A DNA stretch of 8,577 nt. It comes from Streptomyces violaceus (GTDB lineage: Bacteria; Actinomycetota; Actinomycetes; Streptomycetales; Streptomycetaceae). Below are positions 1 to 5,432 of the stretch, one piece after another. Each line of letters begins with the position of its first letter. Positions within the stretch are counted from its first letter, which is position 1. The notes under the pieces are model-generated. The model saw only the letters and a program-made list of their open reading frames with translations. It was not told where the DNA came from and made no database searches. The DNA lies in the NCBI GenBank assembly GCA_000715635.1, contig KL569110.1, positions 137,321-145,897 of the forward strand, written 5' to 3'. Made by a program: the position numbers and the translations under genes.

Positions 1-989
1 CGCTCGCGGACGCGATCGAGACCGCGCTGCGCGCGCTGCCCCACCTGACGGTCGACCGGTACGGCAACAACGTCGTGGCCCGTACGAACCTGGGCCGCTC
101 GGAGCGGGTGATCCTGGCCGGCCACATCGACACCGTCCCGATCGCGGACAACGTCCCCTCCCGGCTCGACGAGGACGGCGTCCTGTGGGGCTGCGGAACG
201 TGCGACATGAAGTCCGGTGTCGCGGTGCAGCTGCGCATCGCGGCGACGGTCCCGGCCCCCAACCGCGACCTGACCTTCGTCTTCTACGACAACGAGGAGG
301 TCGCCGCGGAGCTGAACGGCCTCAAGCACGTCTCCGAGACGCACCCCGAGTGGCTGGAGGGCGACTTCGCGGTGCTCCTGGAGCCGTCGGACGGCCAGGT
401 CGAGGGCGGCTGCCAGGGCACCCTGCGGGTGCTGCTGAGGACCACGGGCGAGCGGGCCCACTCGGCACGCGGCTGGATGGGCTCCAACGCGATCCACGCG
501 GCCGCCCCGATCCTCGCCCGCCTGGCCTCCTACGAACCCCGTTGGCCGGTCATCGACGGCCTGGAGTACCGCGAGGGCCTGAACGCGGTGGGCGTCAGCG
601 GGGGAGTGGCCGGCAACGTGATCCCCGACGAGTGCGTCGTCACCGTCAATTTCCGGTACGCGCCCGACCGCACGCCCGAGGAGGCCATCGCCCACGTCCG
701 GGAGGTCTTCGCGGACTGCGGCGTGGCGGAGTTCGAGGTCGTCGACCACAGCGGCGCGGCGATGCCGGGCCTGTCCCACCCGGCCGCGAAGGCGTTCATC
801 GAGGCCGTGGGCGGCACCCCGATGCCGAAGTACGGCTGGACGGACGTCTCCCGCTTCTCGGCGCTCGGCGTCCCGGCGGTCAACTACGGCCCGGGCAACC
901 CCCACTTGGCCCACAAGCGGGACGAGCGCGTGGAGACCGCGAAGGTCCTCGCGGGCGAGGAGCGCCTGAGGAGCTGGCTGACGGCGTGA
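1..989 (+). CDS. dapE: Succinyl-diaminopimelate desuccinylase, 5' end cut by window
   Basis: Zinc-dependent M20-family amidohydrolase that cleaves N-succinyl-LL-2,6-diaminopimelate to LL-diaminopimelate and succinate, in the cytoplasmic lysine/peptidoglycan precursor pathway. The reading frame is open from base 3 (first visible residues LADAIETAL) and ends at TGA 987-989, giving 328 visible residues. Family members have about 355-360, so roughly 30 N-terminal residues lie outside the window. GTG at 75 is an internal Val, because matching coding sequence (DRYGNNVV) precedes it. The metal and catalytic residues expected of M20 enzymes are present: His in HIDTVP (nt 123), Asp in CDMKSG (nt 204), the EE pair in DNEEV (nt 294-299), Glu in LLEPSDG (nt 381) and the C-terminal His in PHLAHKRDE (nt 912). 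ArgE is a possible confusion, but GCGTCDMKSG and the neighbourhood (dapE beside a LOG gene, as in mycobacteria) favour DapE. Confidence 0.93.
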   Translation, partial: LADAIETALRALPHLTVDRYGNNVVARTNLGRSERVILAGHIDTVPIADNVPSRLDEDGVLWGCGTCDMKSGVAVQLRIAATVPAPNRDLTFVFYDNEEVAAELNGLKHVSETHPEWLEGDFAVLLEPSDGQVEGGCQGTLRVLLRTTGERAHSARGWMGSNAIHAAAPILARLASYEPRWPVIDGLEYREGLNAVGVSGGVAGNVIPDECVVTVNFRYAPDRTPEEAIAHVREVFADCGVAEFEVVDHSGAAMPGLSHPAAKAFIEAVGGTPMPKYGWTDVSRFSALGVPAVNYGPGNPHLAHKRDERVETAKVLAGEERLRSWLTA

Positions 990-999
990 CCGGCCCGGG

Positions 1000-1022
1000 G
1001 CGCCGACGTGTTTACGGCGCTT
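1000..1022 (+). terminator. Weak hairpin after dapE
   Basis: GCGCCG (1000-1005) can pair with CGGCGC (1015-1020) around a 9-base loop, 11 bases after the dapE stop. There is no T-run, so at most it is a weak or factor-assisted terminator. It may be chance in GC-rich DNA. Confidence 0.3.
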
Positions 1023-1058
1023 CATCGCGGACATGCTCACGTCCCTCGTTCGTAACCC

Positions 1059-1072
1059 GCGTAGATCTACGC
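1059..1072. promoter_or_regulatory. 14-bp perfect palindrome upstream of LOG gene
   Basis: GCGTAGATCTACGC is a perfect palindrome with no spacer, 36 bases before the LOG start codon and 22 bases before its Shine-Dalgarno site. Its AT-containing centre stands out from the surroundings. It could be a repressor operator or overlap a -10 region of the LOG promoter. No regulator can be assigned from the sequence. Confidence 0.45.
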
Positions 1073-1108
1073 TGAGGTGGAAAGACAGGCACGACGGAGG
1101 GAGCGCAC

Positions 1109-1867
1109 ATGGCGACCGGCAACCCCGAGGGGAAGAAGCAGCCGCCGGAGGAGAAGCGCCTGGGCCCGGTCCTCCAGCGGCGGGACCAGGTGCAGGCCAG
1201 CACCACCGACCAGCGGCTGCTGGACGAGCGAGCCCCCTCCGACTGGGTCCACACCGACCCCTGGCGCGTGCTGCGCATCCAGTCGGAGTTCATCGAGGGC
1301 TTCGGCACGCTCGCCGAACTCCCGCCCGCGATCAGCGTGTTCGGCTCGGCCCGGACGACAGCGGAGTCGCCCGAGTACGACGCGGGCGTCCGGCTGGGCC
1401 GGGGCCTGGTGGAGGCGGGGTTCGCGGTCATCACGGGCGGCGGCCCGGGCGCGATGGAGGCGGCCAACAAGGGCGCCCTGGAGGCCAAGGGCATCTCGGT
1501 CGGCCTGGGCATCGAACTGCCCTTCGAGCAGGGGCTGAACCCGTACGTCGACATCGGTCTGAACTTCCGCTACTTCTTCGTCCGGAAGATGATGTTCGTC
1601 AAGTACGCCCAGGGCTTCGTGGTCCTGCCAGGCGGCCTCGGCACCCTCGACGAACTCTTCGAGGCCCTCACCCTCGTCCAGACCCAGAAGGTCACCCGCT
1701 TCCCGATCGTCCTCTTCGGCAGCGAGTACTGGGGCGGCCTGGTCGACTGGCTCCGCCGGACGGTCATCGCCCAGGGCAAGGCCGCGGAGAAGGACCTCCT
1801 CCTGTTCCACGTCACGGACGACGTGGACGAGGCGGTGGCCCTGGTGTCGAAGGAAGCCGGCAGGTAG
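1109..1867 (+). CDS. LOG family protein (TIGR00730), cytokinin riboside 5'-monophosphate phosphoribohydrolase-like
   Basis: A 252-aa Rossmann-fold protein of the LOG family, often mis-annotated as lysine decarboxylase. Characterised members hydrolyse the N-glycosidic bond of (N6-substituted) adenosine monophosphates, releasing base and ribose 5-phosphate. The nucleotide-binding segment ITGGGPGAMEA is at residues 108-118, and the diagnostic PGGxGTxxE motif is PGGLGTLDE at 174-182, with an upstream RKMMF segment expected to supply the Arg of the active site. ATG 1109 is chosen because GGAGG (1096-1100) lies 8 bases upstream. The first ~70 residues (polar, charged, then SDWVHTDPW) are an extension compared with compact ~190-aa LOG proteins such as Rv1205. 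Position next to dapE matches the mycobacterial order. The gene probably has its own promoter in 990-1108. The reaction is inferred from family; the substrate is unknown. Confidence 0.9.
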   Translation: MATGNPEGKKQPPEEKRLGPVLQRRDQVQASTTDQRLLDERAPSDWVHTDPWRVLRIQSEFIEGFGTLAELPPAISVFGSARTTAESPEYDAGVRLGRGLVEAGFAVITGGGPGAMEAANKGALEAKGISVGLGIELPFEQGLNPYVDIGLNFRYFFVRKMMFVKYAQGFVVLPGGLGTLDELFEALTLVQTQKVTRFPIVLFGSEYWGGLVDWLRRTVIAQGKAAEKDLLLFHVTDDVDEAVALVSKEAGR

Positions 1868-1926
1868 AGGGCTTTTCGAGCTCAGCTTCCTGTCCGGCCG
1901 AGTCGGGCGGCGGGTGGGCATAGGCC

Positions 1927-1952
1927 GGGGTCCAGGGGGCGGAGCCCCCTGG
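1927..1952. terminator. GC-rich inverted repeat between convergent genes (REP-like, likely bidirectional terminator)
   Basis: CCAGGGGG (1932-1939) pairs perfectly with CCCCCTGG (1945-1952) around a 5-base loop that can itself close by one C-G pair. It sits between the converging stops of the LOG gene (1867) and the FolP-like gene (1970). The GGGGTCC lead-in followed by this stem resembles an intergenic element that I recall as being widespread in Streptomyces genomes. There is no U-tract. Likely role: terminator or 3'-end stabiliser for both genes. Confidence 0.6.
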
Positions 1953-1969
1953 TACCTCAGGTCAACGCC

Positions 1970-2830
1970 TCAGGCCAGCCCACGCCGGGCAACGGCAGGC
2001 TCCCGATGCCCGGCGATGGACGCCACCATCTCCAGCACCTGCCGCGTCTCGGCGACCTCATGCACCCGGTACACCTGCGCCCCCAGCCACGCGGACACCG
2101 CCGTGGTCGCCAGCGTCCCCACGACCCGCTCCTTGACGGGCCGGTCCAGCGTCTCTCCCACGAAGTCCTTGTTGGACAGCGACACCAGCACCGGCCACTC
2201 CGTGGCGACCATCTCGCCCAGCCGCCGGGTCGCCTCCAGACTGTGCCGCGTGTTCTTCCCGAAGTCGTGCCCGGGATCGATCAGCACCGACTCCCTCGGC
2301 ACCCCCAGGGCCACCGCCCGCTCCGCCAGCCCGACGGTCACGTCCAGAATGTCGGCCACGACATCGTCGTACTCGATCCGGTGCGGCCTCGTCCGCGGCT
2401 CCGCACGGCCCGCGTGTGTGCACACCAACCCCACCCCGTACCGCGCGGCGACCTCGGCGAGCCCCGGATCGACCCCACCCCAGGCGTCGTTCAGCAGATC
2501 GGCCCCGGCCTCGCACACGGCCTCCCCGACCTCGGCCCGCCAGGTGTCCACGCTGATGATCACGTCCGGGAACCGCTGCCGCACCTCGGCCACGAACCCG
2601 ACCGTCCGCCGGGCCTCCTCCTCGGCCGTGACCTCCTCGCCCGGCCCGGCCTTGACCCCGCCGATGTCGATGATCGCGGCTCCCTCGGCCACCGCCTGCT
2701 CCACGCGCGCGAGCGCCGGCTCGTCGCGGAAGGTCGCGCCCCGGTCGTAGAAGGAGTCCGGGGTCCGGTTCACGATCGCCATGATCACCGGCTCGCGCGG
2801 CCCGAATTCCCGCCTGCCCAGCCTGAGCAT
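1970..2830 (-). CDS. folP: Dihydropteroate synthase-like protein, FolP2 type with altered substrate loops
   Basis: A 286-aa TIM-barrel protein of the DHPS family, whose true members join 6-hydroxymethyl-7,8-dihydropterin pyrophosphate to p-aminobenzoate in folate synthesis. Pterin-pocket landmarks are present: NRTPDSF (21-27), IDIGG (54-58), SVDT (93-96), LND (113-115), DPGHDFGK (185-192) and RVHEV (255-259). Two key loops are not canonical. The ESTRPG after IDxGG is replaced by VKAGPG (59-64), losing the Thr-Arg pair of loop 2. The SRK motif is SNK (219-221). The same kind of change occurs in M. tuberculosis FolP2 (Rv1207), which from memory lacks DHPS activity and shares this neighbourhood. 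ATG 2828-2830 is taken as start; a purine-rich GGAAAGG lies upstream, rather far, with AGGGG directly adjacent, so the start is only moderately sure. An automatic pipeline would call this folP; the actual reaction is uncertain. Confidence 0.85.
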   Translation of the reverse strand: MLRLGRREFGPREPVIMAIVNRTPDSFYDRGATFRDEPALARVEQAVAEGAAIIDIGGVKAGPGEEVTAEEEARRTVGFVAEVRQRFPDVIISVDTWRAEVGEAVCEAGADLLNDAWGGVDPGLAEVAARYGVGLVCTHAGRAEPRTRPHRIEYDDVVADILDVTVGLAERAVALGVPRESVLIDPGHDFGKNTRHSLEATRRLGEMVATEWPVLVSLSNKDFVGETLDRPVKERVVGTLATTAVSAWLGAQVYRVHEVAETRQVLEMVASIAGHREPAVARRGLA

Positions 2831-2883
2831 CCCCTGTGACCTTTCCTGGTACGTCCGCGTCTTCCGCCGCCTGCGACCCTAAC

Positions 2884-2917
2884 TGTCAGACTCGCATGGC
2901 ACGATCGGAGCCTGACA
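2884..2917 (+). promoter_or_regulatory. Candidate RecA-NDp/PafBC-like promoter overlapping a 10-bp inverted repeat
   Basis: TGTCAG (2884-2889), two bases, eight bases, then CACGAT (2900-2905) resembles the actinobacterial DNA-damage promoter TTGTCAGTG-N8-TAnnnT in order and spacing, with mismatches in GTG and in the T of the -10. A start near 2912 would give a ~55-base leader to the ATG at 2966. The same stretch holds an inverted repeat: TGTCAGACTC (2884-2893) and GAGCCTGACA (2908-2917), 9 of 10 positions complementary with a 14-base spacer. The downstream operon includes the repair gene tag, which fits. The match is by eye. Confidence 0.42.
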
Positions 2918-2965
2918 ACATCCGTCTCCGAAGACTCCGAGACACCTGACCGTGGGGGCCCCGCG

Positions 2966-3367
2966 ATGGTTATGTTCCTGTTCCTGGTCGTCGCGCTGGT
3001 CGTCGTGGTCGGCGCGGTGACCCTCGCCGTGGTGAGCGGCGGCGAGAACGGCCCGCTGCCCGAGGCCGCCCCCGAGCAGCTGCGGGACCCGCTGCCCCCG
3101 GATCGCCCGGTCGACCGCGCGGATGTGGACGGCCTCCGCTTCCCGCTCGCCGTCCGCGGCTACCGCATGGGGGACGTGGACGACGCCCTCAGCCGCCTCG
3201 GCGCCGAGCTCGCCGAGCGTGACTCCCGCATCGCGGACCTGGAATCGGCCCTGGCGGGCGCCCGGGCGGCCGCTACCCACGGCCCGGTGTCCCCGCAGCA
3301 CCACGCGTCCGCGGAGAACCACGTGTCCATGGACAAGCCCGGTCCGCGACAGGAGGACCGGCCGTGA
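2966..3367 (+). CDS. Small membrane-anchored DivIVA-domain protein
   Basis: A 133-aa protein in three parts. Residues 1-24 form a hydrophobic helix (FLFLVVALVVVVGAVTLAVV), a likely N-terminal membrane anchor. Residues ~25-57 are a Pro/Asp-rich linker. Residues 58-77 carry the DivIVA-like signature LRFPLAVRGYRMGDVDDAL, running into a short charged helix to about residue 100 that could be coiled coil; the tail is His/Pro-rich and probably disordered. DivIVA/Wag31 proteins recognise curved membrane and organise polar growth, but this one is far shorter and has its own anchor, so only domain-level similarity is claimed. ATG 2966 is preceded by GTGGGGG with 8-base spacing; a second in-frame ATG is at 2972. 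Its stop overlaps the tag start by GTGA, so the two are translationally coupled. Function unknown. Confidence 0.85.
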   Translation: MVMFLFLVVALVVVVGAVTLAVVSGGENGPLPEAAPEQLRDPLPPDRPVDRADVDGLRFPLAVRGYRMGDVDDALSRLGAELAERDSRIADLESALAGARAAATHGPVSPQHHASAENHVSMDKPGPRQEDRP

Positions 3368-3948
3368 GCGACGGCGCCGCCCTCGCCGGGCCGGACGGTG
3401 CGCTGCGCTGCCCCTGGGCCCTGTCCGCCCCGGAGTACGTGACGTACCACGACGAGGAGTGGGGCCGCCCGGTCCACGGCGACGACGCCCTCTACGAGCG
3501 TCTCAGCCTGGAGGCCTTCCAGTCCGGTCTGTCCTGGATCACCATCCTGCGCCGCCGTCCCGGCTTCCGCGACGCCTTCGCCGACTTCAAGATCGCCTCG
3601 GTGGCCGCCTTCACCGACGAGGACCGCGAGCGCCTGCTGGCCGACGCCGGCATCATCCGCAACCGCGCCAAGATCGACGCGACGCTCGCCAACGCGCGCG
3701 TGCTGACCGAGTGGGCCCCGGGAGACCTGGACGAGCTGATCTGGTCCCACGCCCCCGAGCCGGGCCCGCGCCCGGTCCCGAAGTCGCTCTCCGACGTCCC
3801 GGCCGTCACACCTGAGTCGACGGCCCTGTCCAAGGCGCTGAAGAAGCGGGGTCTGCGTTTCGTCGGCCCGACGACGGCGTATGCCCTGATGCAGGCCTGC
3901 GGACTGGTCGACGACCACCTGCAGGCCTGCGTCGCACGTCGTGCCTGA
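3364..3948 (+). CDS. tag: DNA-3-methyladenine glycosylase I
   Basis: A 194-aa base-excision-repair glycosylase that removes 3-methyladenine from alkylated DNA. All residues known from E. coli Tag can be placed: zinc ligands Cys16, His29, His185 and Cys189; base-pocket residues Trp18, Tyr28, Trp33, Glu50 and Trp58 (in QSGLSWIT); and the conserved LSKALKKRG and FVG...YALMQACGLVDDH segments near the C-terminus. The GTG start at 3364 overlaps the previous stop (GTGA) and has AGGAGG (3351-3356) 7 bases upstream, inside the preceding gene. It is therefore expressed from the promoter upstream of 2966, perhaps under DNA-damage control. It ends only 14 bases from the convergent acyl-CoA gene, with no visible terminator between them. 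Length is normal for the family (~190 aa). Confidence 0.96.
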   Translation: MSDGAALAGPDGALRCPWALSAPEYVTYHDEEWGRPVHGDDALYERLSLEAFQSGLSWITILRRRPGFRDAFADFKIASVAAFTDEDRERLLADAGIIRNRAKIDATLANARVLTEWAPGDLDELIWSHAPEPGPRPVPKSLSDVPAVTPESTALSKALKKRGLRFVGPTTAYALMQACGLVDDHLQACVARRA

Positions 3949-3962
3949 CGCCGTGGCGCGGG

Positions 3963-4766
3963 TCAGCGGCCCAGGTACTTCGGCTTCTCCTTGTTGACGA
4001 AGGCCTGCACCGCGATCGCGTGGTCCTCGGAGGACCCCGCCCGCGTCTGCAGCTCGTCCTCCTTGTCCAGGGTCTCCTCCAGGGAGTGCGTCAGCCCGTA
4101 GGCCACCGCCTCCTTGAGTGCCGCGTACGCCACCGTCGGGCCCTCGGCCAGCGCCCGTGCCACCTTCTCGGCCTCCGCGCGGAGCTCGCCGGCGGGCACC
4201 AGGCGGTTGGCGATGCCGAGCTCGTATGCCTCCTGCGCGCTGATGCTCCTCGGGAAGAACAGCAGGTCGGCCGCCCGGCCGGGGCCGATCACCCGTGGCA
4301 GCGTCCACGAGATCCCCGAGTCGGCGGTCAGCGCCACCCCGGCGAACGAGGTGTTGAACGCGGCCGTGTCCGCCACGATCCGGTAGTCCGCCGCCAGCGC
4401 GAAGCCGAAGCCCGCCCCCGCCGCCACCCCGTTCACGGCGGCGACGACAGGCTTCGCCGCCTCGGCCAGCGCCCGCACAATCGGGTTGTAGTGCTCCCGC
4501 ACCGTGTTCATGGTCAGCCTCGAGCCGGTCTCCCGGTCCTCGACCAGCAGCCCGATGTGCTCCTTGAGGTCCTGCCCGACGCAGAACGCCCGGTCACCGG
4601 CGGCGGTCAGCAGCACCGCCCGCACGGCGGCGTCGTCCGCCGCGGACCGGACCGCCTCCCGCAGGGCGACCTTGGCCTCCACGTTCAGCGCGTTCATCGC
4701 CTCGGGGCGGTTCAGCGTGATCGTCGCGAGCCCGTCGCTCACCTCGTAGAGCACGGTGTCGGCCAT
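3963..4766 (-). CDS. Enoyl-CoA hydratase/isomerase family protein, PaaG-like
   Basis: A 267-aa crotonase-fold acyl-CoA enzyme. The oxyanion-hole segments are AFCVGQDL (60-67) and NGVAAGAGFGFALAAD (112-127). Where classical hydratases have the first catalytic Glu (GGGCEL), this protein has Gly121, so ordinary 2-enoyl-CoA hydration is doubtful. An Asp149 in TADSGISW matches the Asp used by PaaG-type isomerases and 4-chlorobenzoyl-CoA dehalogenase. PaaG proteins isomerise double bonds or epoxides in phenylacetate catabolism, but no other paa gene is nearby, so the substrate is open. Start: ATG 4764-4766 with GGAGGGG 7 bases upstream gives MADTVLYEV; the ORF can extend to 4835 but the added residues have no family likeness and cover the regulatory palindrome. 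The C-terminus PKYLGR is typical of the family. Confidence 0.9.
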   Translation of the reverse strand: MADTVLYEVSDGLATITLNRPEAMNALNVEAKVALREAVRSAADDAAVRAVLLTAAGDRAFCVGQDLKEHIGLLVEDRETGSRLTMNTVREHYNPIVRALAEAAKPVVAAVNGVAAGAGFGFALAADYRIVADTAAFNTSFAGVALTADSGISWTLPRVIGPGRAADLLFFPRSISAQEAYELGIANRLVPAGELRAEAEKVARALAEGPTVAYAALKEAVAYGLTHSLEETLDKEDELQTRAGSSEDHAIAVQAFVNKEKPKYLGR

Positions 4767-4793
4767 GGCGTATCCCCTCCGTGTCGCCGCTCG

Positions 4794-4817
4794 GGGGCCT
4801 ACCGGCCGGTAGGCCCC
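4794..4817. promoter_or_regulatory. 24-bp perfect palindrome, probable TetR-type operator
   Basis: GGGGCCTACCGG followed directly by its exact reverse complement CCGGTAGGCCCC. The core TACCGGCCGGTA has the form of operators bound by TetR-family dimers. It lies 27 bases upstream of the acyl-CoA enzyme's ATG and just outside its Shine-Dalgarno site, where a bound repressor would block transcription. No tetR gene is in the window, so the regulator would act in trans. In RNA it would be a long hairpin, but a self-complementary centre gives no loop, which favours a DNA site. Confidence 0.6.
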
Positions 4818-4830
4818 GGGTCTGCAGGAC

Positions 4831-4858
4831 AGCATGACGGAGATCGCAGACCGGTGAA
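4831..4858 (-). promoter_or_regulatory. Possible promoter of the acyl-CoA enzyme
   Basis: Reading the minus strand: TTCACC (4853-4858) as -35, 16 bases, then CATGCT (4831-4836) as -10. A start would fall near 4823, placing the 24-bp palindrome immediately downstream in the early transcript. Both boxes are weak matches to the housekeeping consensus. Confidence 0.28.
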
Positions 4859-5000
4859 CGCACCGGACGTGTGACCTGCGTCAAAGAATTCTCACCCGTT
4901 TTCGTTCGGCGGATGTGTGTGCGGTGGCGGAGTATCGCAGTCACATCGCCGAATTGAGTGGTTTTGCTCGCGTGCGTTGCCCAAGCGATGCCAACTGATG

Positions 5001-5031
5001 TTGGTCATCGGGTCCTGAGATGCGGGATAAT
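5001..5031 (+). promoter_or_regulatory. Sigma-70-like promoter of the DUF3117 gene
   Basis: TTGGTC (5001-5006, or TGGTCA one base later) and GATAAT (5026-5031), with a spacer of 18-19 bases. The -10 is a strong match to TATAAT and rare in such GC-rich DNA. Start near 5038 gives a ~110-base leader before the ATG at 5149. Confidence 0.5.
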
Positions 5032-5148
5032 GGCTTGGAAGCAATGTGTTCGATGCCGGTGTCGCGTGTCCTGCTCAGGGCCGCACGTGTGCCCTTCTCG
5101 GGGCCGACGGCTTTGACGATGAGCTGGGTTTCAGGAAGGGGAACGAGC

Positions 5149-5316
5149 ATGGCGGCCATGAAGCCGCGGACGGGCGATGGCCCGCTCGAGGTGACCAAGG
5201 AGGGGCGGGGCATCGTCATGCGCGTTCCGCTCGAAGGCGGCGGTCGGCTCGTCGTCGAGCTGACCCCGGACGAGGCCGACGCGCTGGGCGATGCCCTCAA
5301 GAAGGTCGTCGGCTGA
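5149..5316 (+). CDS. DUF3117 domain-containing small protein
   Basis: A 55-aa protein of the DUF3117 family, which is highly conserved in Actinobacteria and of unknown function (mycobacterial counterpart Rv1211, from memory). It starts MAAMKPRTGDGPLEV, has a central stretch of alternating hydrophobic residues (GRGIVMRVPLEGGGRLVVEL), likely two beta strands, and ends in an acidic-then-basic helix (TPDEADALGDALKKVVG). ATG 5149 has AGGAAGGGG (5132-5140) about 8 bases upstream. The frame stays open to ATG 5020, but those added residues overlap the promoter and leader, lack family likeness, and are not included. The gene is monocistronic: own promoter before it, strong terminator after it. Confidence 0.93.
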   Translation: MAAMKPRTGDGPLEVTKEGRGIVMRVPLEGGGRLVVELTPDEADALGDALKKVVG

Positions 5317-5340
5317 GGCGCAAGCGACCATACCCTTTCA

Positions 5341-5380
5341 GCTGCCCCGGCATCACGTGTGGTGCCGGGGCGGTTGTTTT
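5341..5380 (+). terminator. Strong intrinsic terminator after DUF3117 gene
   Basis: GCCCCGGCA (5344-5352) pairs perfectly with TGCCGGGGC (5363-5371), extendable at both ends by wobble and further pairs (5341-5374), and is followed by TTGTTTT (5374-5380). It lies 24 bases after the stop codon at 5316. This is the only classical rho-independent terminator in the window. On the minus strand there is no matching T-run, so it mainly serves the DUF3117 transcript. Confidence 0.88.
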
Positions 5381-5432
5381 CTCATCAATGACTTTCGCCT
5401 GCCCCGGCTTCCGCTCCACTAACGCGATCCGG

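Larger units (their letters stand above)
4767..5148. other. 382-base divergent intergenic control region
   Basis: This is the largest gap in the window. It lies between the acyl-CoA enzyme (minus) and the DUF3117 gene (plus). On the enzyme side it holds a ribosome binding site, a 24-bp palindrome (4794-4817), a possible promoter, and a 6-bp inverted repeat CCGGTG-AACG-CACCGG (4851-4866). The middle (about 4880-4990) is clearly less GC-rich than neighbouring coding DNA, with GAATT occurring twice, and shows no convincing reading frame. The DUF3117 side has a sigma-70-like promoter (5001-5031) and a leader of about 110 bases. No RNA gene was recognised. Confidence 0.8.

Noticed and set aside
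1067..1921. 284-residue minus-strand ORF opposite the LOG gene
   Set aside because: Shadow frame; the plus-strand protein has clear LOG motifs and a ribosome binding site.
4767..4835. Upstream start of the acyl-CoA enzyme at 4835
   Set aside because: It would translate the 24-bp palindrome into Arg/Pro-rich residues; ATG 4766 has GGAGGGG at ideal spacing and begins the family-like sequence.
4851..4866. CCGGTG-AACG-CACCGG inverted repeat as a second operator
   Set aside because: Only 6-bp GC-rich arms, common by chance here; noted in the intergenic entry but not called separately.
5020..5148. N-terminal extension of the DUF3117 ORF from ATG 5020
   Set aside because: It overlaps the likely -10 box, has no ribosome binding site, and the added residues are not typical of the 55-aa family; ATG 5149 has a good site.
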